Source: Flavobacterium sp. J27 (lineage in GTDB: Bacteria; Bacteroidota; Bacteroidia; Flavobacteriales; Flavobacteriaceae). Taken from it: a DNA stretch of 64,000 nucleotides. Made by a program: the position numbers and the translations under genes. The notes beneath the pieces were generated by a model. It had not been told where the DNA came from and ran no database searches. It was given only the letters and a program-made list of their open reading frames with translations. The stretch's first letter is position 1, and every line of letters starts with the position of its first letter. The stretch is from positions 250,361 to 314,360 of the forward strand of contig NZ_PJQW01000002.1 of assembly GCF_004303025.1 (NCBI RefSeq), in the 5' to 3' direction. Shown here piece by piece: positions 45,027 to 52,374 of this stretch.

Positions 45027-46475
45027 TTATAAATCAGTTATCGGACTGTATTTCGGAACCAAAGTTTTCATTACCATCCAACCAATTAGATAACATACTG
45101 CACAGATAGAAAAAATAATGAAATATCCAGCTTCGATTCCTTTAAATCCAAGGAATACCATGTTTGTGTTTTCGCTAAAATCAAATAATACTCCTGATCC
45201 TTTATTGATTAATGTAGAACCTAATCCACCTGCTAGACCTCCAATTCCAGTTACAGTTGCGATGGCTTTTTTAGGGAACATATCGCCTACAGTTGTAAAA
45301 ATATTGGCGGACCATGCTTGATGCGCTGCTCCAGCAATACCAATTATAATGACAGGAATCCAATAGGTATAATGTCCTAAAGGTTGTGCTACCAATGCTA
45401 ATAGTGGAAAAAAAGCAAAAATTAGCATGGCTTTCATTCTTCCTTCGTAAGGATTCATTCCTTTTTTATCTACAAAATAGGTTGGTAACCAACCTCCTAC
45501 AATTGAAACTAACGTAATCGTGTATAAAATAAATAGTGGAAATGCAGCTTCAGTGGAATCCATTTGATATACTGAACTTAAATATGCTGGCGTCCAAAAT
45601 AAGAAAAACCACCAAACACCATCGGTCATAAATTTTCCAAAAGCAAATGCCCAAGTTTGTTTGTATTTAAAACATTCTAGTAAAGATGGTTTTTTAGAAG
45701 ATTCCGGAACATATCCTTCTATTTTACTATCGGAAATGGTATCTTGTTGTATATATGCTAATTCAGCTGCACTAACTCGCCGATGTTTTTCAGGTTTCTC
45801 GTAAATAAATATCCAAAATCCCATCCAAACAAATCCTAAAGCCCCAATAATTATAAAAGCCATTTCCCAGCCGTAAGCTTTTGCAATAAACGGAATAGTC
45901 GCTGGAGCTAATAAAGCCCCAACAGTTGCTCCAGCATTAAAAATACTAGTAGAAAAAGCCCTGTCTTTTTTAGGAAAATATTCAGCTGTTGTTTTAATGG
46001 CAGCAGGAAAATTACCCGCTTCACCTAGAGCAAGAACAAATCGAGAAAAAATGAATAAAGTAACACTTACTGATATTACTAATCCTGTATCATTAATGGT
46101 TGCAATACTATCTTTAGCTTCTTGAAAACCAACAAACCAACTTCCTGTAATGTATCCTGAGGTTGCTATACCTGCAAAAGCATGTAAACAAGCTCCTACA
46201 GACCAAACACCTATTGCCCATAAAAATCCTTTTTTGGTATCCATAAGATCCACAAAACGACCAGCAAACAACAAGGATATAGCATAAAATATTGAAAATA
46301 ATGCAGTTATGTTTCCGTAGTCGTTATTTGTCCAATGAAACTCTGGAGCGATGCTATCTTTCCAAGTTAAAGAAAGTACTTGTCTATCCAAGTAATTTAT
46401 CGTAGTTGCAAAAAATAGAAGTCCACAAATGGTCCATCTAAAATGGGTTGTCTTTTTTGGAGTTATTTCACTCAT
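45027..46475 (-). CDS. exuT: MFS hexuronate transporter, ExuT-like
   Basis: 482 residues with 12 predicted membrane helices. The start TTHFRWTICGLLFFATTINYLDRQVLSL is the ACS-family (anion:cation symporter) signature, and RFVLALGEAGNFPAAIKTTAEYFPKKDRA is its conserved loop. It imports galacturonate/glucuronate by proton symport across the inner membrane. There is a longer loop (about residues 100-135) between helices 3 and 4 than in E. coli ExuT. It sits between eda and uxaB in the operon. Confidence 0.92.
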   Translation of the reverse strand: MSEITPKKTTHFRWTICGLLFFATTINYLDRQVLSLTWKDSIAPEFHWTNNDYGNITALFSIFYAISLLFAGRFVDLMDTKKGFLWAIGVWSVGACLHAFAGIATSGYITGSWFVGFQEAKDSIATINDTGLVISVSVTLFIFSRFVLALGEAGNFPAAIKTTAEYFPKKDRAFSTSIFNAGATVGALLAPATIPFIAKAYGWEMAFIIIGALGFVWMGFWIFIYEKPEKHRRVSAAELAYIQQDTISDSKIEGYVPESSKKPSLLECFKYKQTWAFAFGKFMTDGVWWFFLFWTPAYLSSVYQMDSTEAAFPLFILYTITLVSIVGGWLPTYFVDKKGMNPYEGRMKAMLIFAFFPLLALVAQPLGHYTYWIPVIIIGIAGAAHQAWSANIFTTVGDMFPKKAIATVTGIGGLAGGLGSTLINKGSGVLFDFSENTNMVFLGFKGIEAGYFIIFSICAVCYLIGWMVMKTLVPKYSPITDL

Positions 46476-46514
46476 AATATTTTGTATTTAGCTCTATGTT
46501 TTTAATTGATAGTA

Positions 46515-47183
46515 TTATTTTCTTATTTTTTGAATGATTGCCAAAGTATTTTTTACTTGATTGGTAAGTATTGTATAGTCTTGATTATTAATAATTTCAT
46601 TTGAAATTAATTGAGAACCTATTCCCACACAAGTAACACCAGCTTGAAACCAACTGGTTAAGTTTTCTTCATTTGGAGAAACACCTCCAGTAGGCATAAT
46701 AGCTGTCCATGGTTGGGGTGCCAAAGCACTTTTAACAAAATTGGGACCGTAGATATCACCTGGAAATAGTTTTACAATTTCACAGCCTAGTTCTTCTGCT
46801 TTGGCTATTTCTGTTAAAGATCCACAACCTGGAGACCATAAAACTTTTCTTCGGTTACAAACGATTGCAATATCTTCTCTTAAAACAGGAGTTACAATAA
46901 AATTTGCTCCCAATAACATATATAAAGATGCTGCTGCTGCATCCGTTACTGAGCCTACACCTAAAATCATTCCTGGTAATTCTTTTGTAGTATATTGTAT
47001 TAATTCTGTAAAAACATGATGTGCAAAATCACCTCTTGAAGTAAATTCAAATAAGCGCGCACCACCATCATAGCAAGCTTTTACTACTTTTTTACAAATT
47101 TCAATGTCTGCGTTATAGTACAATGGTACTAAGCCCGTTTCTTTCATTTTCTGAAATACTTCAATACGAGTAAATTGAGCCAT
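46515..47183 (-). CDS. eda: KDPG/KHG aldolase Eda
   Basis: Cleaves 2-keto-3-deoxy-6-phosphogluconate to pyruvate and glyceraldehyde 3-phosphate. The start is placed at MAQFTRIEVFQKM (222 residues); the longer frame to 47228 would overlap the short lacI gene. Class I aldolase motifs: LFEFTSRGDFAHH, ILGVGSVTDAAAA, FIVTPVLRED, and the Schiff-base lysine in CEIVKLFPGDIYGPNFVKS, then IMPTGGVSPNEENL. It starts 2 bases after the short lacI gene stop, which suggests coupling. Confidence 0.94.
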   Translation of the reverse strand: MAQFTRIEVFQKMKETGLVPLYYNADIEICKKVVKACYDGGARLFEFTSRGDFAHHVFTELIQYTTKELPGMILGVGSVTDAAAASLYMLLGANFIVTPVLREDIAIVCNRRKVLWSPGCGSLTEIAKAEELGCEIVKLFPGDIYGPNFVKSALAPQPWTAIMPTGGVSPNEENLTSWFQAGVTCVGIGSQLISNEIINNQDYTILTNQVKNTLAIIQKIRK

Positions 47184-47185
47184 AA

Positions 47186-47704
47186 CTATTTTATATTTTT
47201 TAATAAATTTTCGAAAATGGATAAACAATAGGTTTTAGACACGCTATTCCTTTCTTCTTTTTGAATTTGTATACACGCTACTGGAATATTTTTATTGGGA
47301 GCATGTTTATAACGGATAATTTTTTCGTCAAATGCTGAAAAAACGATTGCCGCATCCACACTTCCATCATTTACATCGTACAAATATTCGGTCACTTTAT
47401 TAATTTCTTCGAAAGATTGAAATAACATAATTCGATATCCGAATTTTGAAGCACTTAATTCTAATTCACAAAGAATATCACTATAAATTGAGTCATTTAT
47501 TTTAGGTACAATAACCGCTACAATATAAGATTTACAACCTCGAAGCGCTAGAGCATTTTTATTAGGCTTATAATTGATTTTACAAGCATAATCTTGAATT
47601 ATTTTTTTGGTATCGTGATTGATATCATCTTTATCATTCAAGGCTTTAGAAACCGTTGAAATTGAAAAACCTGTTAAATGTGATATTTTCTTTAATGTAA
47701 TCAT
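47186..47704 (-). CDS. Short LacI-type regulator lacking most of the sensor domain
   Basis: 172 residues, about half of a normal LacI protein. The helix-turn-helix TLKKISHLTGFSISTVSKALND and hinge KPNKNALALRGCKSYIVAVIVP are intact. Only the first lobe strands follow (ILCELELSASKFGYRIMLFQS, DAAIVFSAFDEK), and the protein ends ENLLKNIK; the second lobe with the effector- and dimer-forming C-terminal half is missing. The frame is clean and tightly packed between kdgK (20 bases) and eda (2 bases), arguing for a working gene. A decayed remnant of a full regulator is the alternative. Confidence 0.8.
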   Translation of the reverse strand: MITLKKISHLTGFSISTVSKALNDKDDINHDTKKIIQDYACKINYKPNKNALALRGCKSYIVAVIVPKINDSIYSDILCELELSASKFGYRIMLFQSFEEINKVTEYLYDVNDGSVDAAIVFSAFDEKIIRYKHAPNKNIPVACIQIQKEERNSVSKTYCLSIFENLLKNIK

Positions 47705-47724
47705 CTTTTTAAATTTAAAGCTAT

Positions 47725-48747
47725 TTAACGAGATACTTTTGCGGAACCATCTCCTTCAATAATATGCTCTATTTCTTCTAAAGTAGCTAAATTATAATCG
47801 CCCACAATTGTATGTTTTAAACAGCAAGCTGCAACCGCAAATTCTAATGTTTTTTGATTCTCAAAGGATGGATTCAATAATCCATAAATTAATCCTCCCA
47901 TAAAGGCATCACCTGTACCTACTCTATCGACAACTGGTGTAACTTCTTTAACTGCTGCTTTATAAATTTTTTCCCCATCATATAAAATACCTCCAATTTT
48001 TTGATGAGATGCGTTAATGGAATAACGTAAGGTGGTCGCTGCAATTTTTAAATTTGTACAATGATCAAAAAGCTTTTCATATAAACTAGGTAATGTATTT
48101 TCATCTGCATAGTTTGGAGCTACTTTTTCTTTTCCCAACATAAAATAAGCTGTGTCTATATCTCCTAAAATAACATGACAATATTGAAGTAATTCAGGCA
48201 TAATATCAGCTGGAGTTTTACCATATTTCCATAATTTAGAGCGATAGTTTAAATCACAAGAAATAGTTAGTCCTAATTTATGAGCCGTTTTAATAGCTAA
48301 CAAACATTCATCAGCGGCATTTTGTGAAATTGCAGGAGTAATACCACTCCAATGAAACCATGTTTTTCCCGTTAGAATTTTTTCCCAATCAAAAGTTCCA
48401 GGTTGTATGGTTGCAATTGCACTATTAGCTCTATCATAAACGACATTACTGCCTCTATTTCCCGCTCCTGTTTCTAAAAAATAAATACCTAATCGATCAC
48501 CACCAAAAAGAACATTTTCAGAAGTAACATTCATTTTACGCATTTCTTTTAAGGCACAATGTCCTATTTCATTGTCTGGAATGCGAGTTACAAATTCTGC
48601 CTCAATACCATAATTCGCTAACGAAACAGCAACATTAAATTCACCACCACCATAAGATGCAGCAAAGCTTTTCGATTGGCTGAATCGCAAATGTCTTTCA
48701 GTAGACAAACGCAACATAATTTCTCCAAAACTAACTACCTTATTCAT
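47725..48747 (-). CDS. kdgK: 2-keto-3-deoxygluconate kinase KdgK
   Basis: 340 residues, PfkB family. It phosphorylates KDG to KDPG with ATP. It begins VSFGEIMLRLSTERHLRFSQSKSF and has GGGEFNVAVSLANYG near the substrate site. The C-terminal PfkB signature with catalytic Asp is DRVGTGDAFMGGLIYGL. The length is near normal for bacterial KdgK (310-345). Its ATG overlaps the kdgF stop by four bases. Confidence 0.94.
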   Translation of the reverse strand: MNKVVSFGEIMLRLSTERHLRFSQSKSFAASYGGGEFNVAVSLANYGIEAEFVTRIPDNEIGHCALKEMRKMNVTSENVLFGGDRLGIYFLETGAGNRGSNVVYDRANSAIATIQPGTFDWEKILTGKTWFHWSGITPAISQNAADECLLAIKTAHKLGLTISCDLNYRSKLWKYGKTPADIMPELLQYCHVILGDIDTAYFMLGKEKVAPNYADENTLPSLYEKLFDHCTNLKIAATTLRYSINASHQKIGGILYDGEKIYKAAVKEVTPVVDRVGTGDAFMGGLIYGLLNPSFENQKTLEFAVAACCLKHTIVGDYNLATLEEIEHIIEGDGSAKVSR

Positions 48748-49097
48748 TTCTTTTTTTCATTAGTAATAAAATCGTTTCTCATAGGGTGAAAAACATCAAT
48801 TAAAATTCCTGCTTCTTTACAAATCACACCGTGCATAACATTGGATGGAATAAAAAAAGAATCGCCACCTTGTAATGTTTTCGTTTCATTGGCTATAATA
48901 ACCTCAAACACACCTTCCGTAATATAAGTCGTTTGTATATGAGGATGCGAATGTATTGTACCAATGCCACCTGTTTCAAATTGAACTTTTAGCATCATCA
49001 TATTTTCATCAAAACCCATTATTTTTCTTTGTATTTTATCGGTTACATATTCCCAACTGATACTATCATCATTAAAAAATAGTGTTGTACTTGACAT
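48744..49097 (-). CDS. kdgF: Cupin uronate isomerase-like protein KdgF
   Basis: 117 residues from the chosen ATG (MSSTTLFFND); the longer frame to 49127 overlaps uxaC. A single cupin domain: VQFETGGIGTIHSHPHIQTTYITEGVFEVII with metal-binding His residues, then LQGGDSFFIPSNVMHGV and LIDVFHPMRNDF. It closely follows KdgF of Yersinia/Halomonas as I recall it, which promotes ring opening of the 4,5-unsaturated uronate to the linear keto form used by KduI. Context (kduI, kduD, kdgK) fits fully. Confidence 0.88.
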   Translation of the reverse strand: MSSTTLFFNDDSISWEYVTDKIQRKIMGFDENMMMLKVQFETGGIGTIHSHPHIQTTYITEGVFEVIIANETKTLQGGDSFFIPSNVMHGVICKEAGILIDVFHPMRNDFITNEKKK

Positions 49098-49101
49098 GCT
49101 T

Positions 49102-50502
49102 TTAAAAATTAAAATATTCTTTGGCATTATGATAACTAATATCGGCTACCATTTTACCAATCCACTCCATTTCATTTGGCAATTCACCTCTTTGAATTTC
49201 ATCTCCTAAAAGGTTACATAAAATTCTTCTAAAATATTCATGTCTTGGGAAAGATAAAAAGCTTCTAGAGTCGGTTAACATACCTACAAAACAACTAATT
49301 AACCCCATGTTGGATAAGGCATTCAATTGTTTAGTCATTCCATCTTTTTGATCTAAAAACCACCATCCCGATCCAAATTGCACTTTCCCTTTTATACTTC
49401 CATCATTAAAATTACCAATCATTGTTGCCATTACTTCATTATCAGATGGATTCAAATTATAAATAATTGTTTTTGTCAATTTATCATTACTATCTAAAGC
49501 ATTTAAAAAGGCCGATAATTTTTGAGCTTGTGCATAATCCCCAATGGAATCCCAGCCTGTATCTGGCCCTAAAATGCGATGCATGCGTGTGTTATTATTT
49601 CGTAAAGCTCCTAAATGAAATTGTTGCACCCAGCCTAATTCATAATAAGATTCTGATAAAAACAATAAAATAGCACTTTGAAATTTTAAAATTTCTTCCT
49701 GATTTAAAACACCGTTTTGACGCTTTCTTTTGAAAATAGAATCAATCTCAGTTTCTGTAAAATTTTCAAAATAGATATGCTCTAAGCCGTGATCAGAAAG
49801 TTTACAGCCGTTTTCATTAAAATAATGCATTCTTTTTAGAAGCGCTTCACATAAATTAGTGTACGAATTAATTTCTATTCCTGAAACAGTAGCCAAAGTA
49901 TCTAAGTAATCATTATAACCTTCATTTGATATTAAAATAGCTTTATCAGGTCTAAAGGCAGTACTCACTTTTATTTCAAAATTACTTTTTGCTAATTGTC
50001 TATGGTAATTTAAATTATCAATTGGATCTTCTGTAGTACAAACAAACTCTGCATTTACTTTGCGTAATAAATTTTGGGTACTAAAAGCATTAGTTTTTAT
50101 TTTTTCGGTTGCTTCATCATAGATTTGATTTGCTGTTCTCTCATTTAATAATTGGTAGATGTCAAAATAGCGTGCTAACTCTAAATGTGTCCAATGATAC
50201 AAAGGATTTCGCATAGTATATGGAACGGTTTTTCCCCATTGTTGAAACTTCTCTCTATCGGTAGCATTACCTGTTATAAATTGTTCATTAATTCCTAATG
50301 TACGCATGGCTCTCCACTTATAATGATCACCATTAATCCAAACTTTAGTTATATTTTCAAAAATATGATCTTCAGCAATTAATTGAGGAGATAAATGATT
50401 ATGATAGTCAATAATAGGTTGGTTTTTAGAGTAGTTATGATATAACTCTTCTGCATATTTATTTTCTAATAGAAAATTATCGTGTATAAATTTAGTATTC
50501 AT
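49102..50502 (-). CDS. uxaC: Uronate isomerase UxaC
   Basis: 466 residues, amidohydrolase-like fold. It interconverts D-galacturonate and D-tagaturonate (also glucuronate and fructuronate). The metal-binding start is QPIIDYHNHLSPQLIAED; other landmarks are VCTTEDPIDNLNYH, VSTAFRPDKAI, QFHLGALRNNNTRM, and the C-terminal MLTDSRSFLSFPRHEYFRRILCNLLG. The length is normal. It lies 10 bases after kduD and 4 bases before kdgF. Confidence 0.96.
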   Translation of the reverse strand: MNTKFIHDNFLLENKYAEELYHNYSKNQPIIDYHNHLSPQLIAEDHIFENITKVWINGDHYKWRAMRTLGINEQFITGNATDREKFQQWGKTVPYTMRNPLYHWTHLELARYFDIYQLLNERTANQIYDEATEKIKTNAFSTQNLLRKVNAEFVCTTEDPIDNLNYHRQLAKSNFEIKVSTAFRPDKAILISNEGYNDYLDTLATVSGIEINSYTNLCEALLKRMHYFNENGCKLSDHGLEHIYFENFTETEIDSIFKRKRQNGVLNQEEILKFQSAILLFLSESYYELGWVQQFHLGALRNNNTRMHRILGPDTGWDSIGDYAQAQKLSAFLNALDSNDKLTKTIIYNLNPSDNEVMATMIGNFNDGSIKGKVQFGSGWWFLDQKDGMTKQLNALSNMGLISCFVGMLTDSRSFLSFPRHEYFRRILCNLLGDEIQRGELPNEMEWIGKMVADISYHNAKEYFNF

Positions 50503-50512
50503 TTTTATAAAA

Positions 50513-51298
50513 TTATTCTTCGTTTGAAGGTTTACCGATAGTTGCTAAAATGCCACCATCTACATATACAATTTGACCATTTACAAAGTCACTAGCTTTT
50601 GAAGCTAAAAAAACAATAGTTCCAGCTAAATCTTCAGGATTTCCCCATCGTGCAGCTGGAGTTCTGTTAATAATAAAATCATTAAAGGGATGTCCGTCTA
50701 CACGAATAGGTTCTGTTTGTGAAGTGGCAAAATAACCTGGTCCAATTCCATTGACTTGGATGTTATATTTTGCCCATTCGGTAGCTAAATTTTGCGTAAG
50801 CATTTTTAACCCTCCTTTTGCTGCAGCATAAGCAGAAACCGTATTACGACCTAATTCACTCATCATAGAACAGATATTGATAATTTTTCCTTCTTTTCGT
50901 TGAATCATTTGTTTAACGACTAATTGAGACATTATAAAAGGCCCAACTAAATCTACATCAATTACTTTCCTGAAATCGGAAACTGGCATAGTAACCGCTA
51001 ATTCTCTTTTTATTATTCCAGCATTATTAACTAAAATATGTATGTCGCCTAATTCTTTAGCTATAATAGAAAGGTATTTAGCTGCATCCAACTCATTGGT
51101 AACATCAAATAAATAGCCTGATGCAATATATCCTTTGCTTTTATAATGATTTAAAGCTTCTTCCATTTTAGAAGAGGTTGTTCCAGTAATCACTAACTCA
51201 GCACCTGCATTAGCTAAACCTTCCGCCATAGCCATACCTAATCCATGAGTACCACCAGTTATTAAGGCTCTTTTTCCAGTTAGATCAAATAATTTCAT
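50513..51298 (-). CDS. kduD: 2-dehydro-3-deoxy-D-gluconate 5-dehydrogenase KduD
   Basis: 261 residues, short-chain dehydrogenase. It reduces 3-deoxy-D-glycero-2,5-hexodiulosonate to KDG with NAD(P)H. The cofactor motif is ALITGGTHGLGMAMAEGLA, NNAG is in HILVNNAGIIKRE, and the catalytic Ser-Tyr-Lys lie in ICSMMSELGRNTVSAYAAAKGG. The C-terminal TPAARWGNPEDLAGTIVFLASKASDFVNGQ is typical for KduD. It follows kduI by one base. Confidence 0.95.
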   Translation of the reverse strand: MKLFDLTGKRALITGGTHGLGMAMAEGLANAGAELVITGTTSSKMEEALNHYKSKGYIASGYLFDVTNELDAAKYLSIIAKELGDIHILVNNAGIIKRELAVTMPVSDFRKVIDVDLVGPFIMSQLVVKQMIQRKEGKIINICSMMSELGRNTVSAYAAAKGGLKMLTQNLATEWAKYNIQVNGIGPGYFATSQTEPIRVDGHPFNDFIINRTPAARWGNPEDLAGTIVFLASKASDFVNGQIVYVDGGILATIGKPSNEE

Positions 51299-51299
51299 C

Positions 51300-52136
51300 T
51301 TATTTTAGTTGATTAGGTGCTACAATATCCATATCTCCGTAGTCTAAATTTTCACCTGCCATTCCCCAAATAAAGGAATAGTTAGACGTTCCAGAACCCG
51401 AATGTATCGACCACTCTGGAGATAAGACAGCTTGATTATTTTGTAAGAATATGTGTCTTGTATGTTCAGGTTCACCCATAAAGTGAGCTATTGTTTGTCC
51501 TTCTTCCAAATCAAAATAAAAATAAGCCTCCATCCTTCTATTGTGCGTATGTGCTGGCATTGTGTTCCAAACATTACCTGTTAATAGCTCTGTTAATCCC
51601 ATTTGAACTTGACAGGTTTCTACCACGCTGTTTACGATTAGTTTATTTATGATTCTTTTATTAGCATATTTTTCTTCACCTAAATGCACAATTTCAGCAT
51701 TTTCTTTGGTAACCTTTTTAGTTGGAAAATGTTTATGAGCTGGTGCAGAATTAATGTAAAATAAAGCTGGTTTTTCTTCCATACTAGCAAACAAAACAGA
51801 GACTGCTCCAGACCCAATATATAAAGCTTCTTTTTTATTTAATTCATATTCTTTTCCATCCACACTTATTTTTCCTTTTCCTCCAACATTAATAATTCCT
51901 ACTTCTCTTCTATCCAAAAAATTTTCTGATTTTAAATAAGGAATGGTCTTCAATTGTAGGCTTTTAGTGACTGGCATTATCCCTCCTACAATATACCGAT
52001 CATACATGGAGTATGTTAATCGAATTTCATCAGGGAGAAATAAATTTTCAATTAAAAAATGTCTTCTTATTTCATCAGTATCATATTTCCTAGCATCTAC
52101 TGGATGTGCTGCGTATCTAAAATCTGTTGTAATCAT
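51300..52136 (-). CDS. kduI: 5-keto-4-deoxyuronate isomerase KduI
   Basis: 278 residues, bicupin-like fold. It converts 5-keto-4-deoxyuronate to 3-deoxy-D-glycero-2,5-hexodiulosonate. The start RYAAHPVDARKYDTDEIRRHFLIE, YDRYIVGGIMPV, and the zinc-binding PAHTHNRRMEAYFYFD are family hallmarks, with PEWSIHSGSGTSNYSFIWGMAGEN near the end. It is the first gene of the ten-gene uronate operon, with the perfect operator ending 12 bases before the start codon. Confidence 0.96.
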   Translation of the reverse strand: MITTDFRYAAHPVDARKYDTDEIRRHFLIENLFLPDEIRLTYSMYDRYIVGGIMPVTKSLQLKTIPYLKSENFLDRREVGIINVGGKGKISVDGKEYELNKKEALYIGSGAVSVLFASMEEKPALFYINSAPAHKHFPTKKVTKENAEIVHLGEEKYANKRIINKLIVNSVVETCQVQMGLTELLTGNVWNTMPAHTHNRRMEAYFYFDLEEGQTIAHFMGEPEHTRHIFLQNNQAVLSPEWSIHSGSGTSNYSFIWGMAGENLDYGDMDIVAPNQLK

Positions 52137-52148
52137 TTAATTTTTTTT

Positions 52149-52162
52149 CGTAATCGATTACG
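52149..52162 (-). promoter_or_regulatory. LacI-type operator of the uronate operon
   Basis: A second perfect copy of CGTAATCGATTACG. On the - strand it directly follows a -7-like TACTTTTA (52163-52170), so it would cover the transcription start of kduI. Confidence 0.8.
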
Positions 52163-52205
52163 TAAAAGTAATATATTTTTCTTAAAAAAATAATTTTTTG
52201 AAAAA

Positions 52206-52253
52206 ATAATCTCATTTTTTAACAGATACTATAAAATATAATCTCATTTTTTA
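52206..52253. repeat. 16-base direct repeat, 32 bases apart, upstream of kduI
   Basis: ATAATCTCATTTTTTA occurs at 52206-52221 and 52238-52253, a spacing of 32 bases (about three helix turns). It lies just upstream of the putative kduI promoter and about 120-170 bases before the gene at 52375. It looks like a double binding site for an unknown regulator. Confidence 0.6.
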
Positions 52254-52374
52254 TCATTTAAATCAACTGCTACTCTAATTAACTGTAAAGAATTGATTCT
52301 ATAAAAATATTATATTAGAAATAATAAGTTACATAAAAATGCCTATATTTAATTGTTCAATTGAGACTTAGTTT

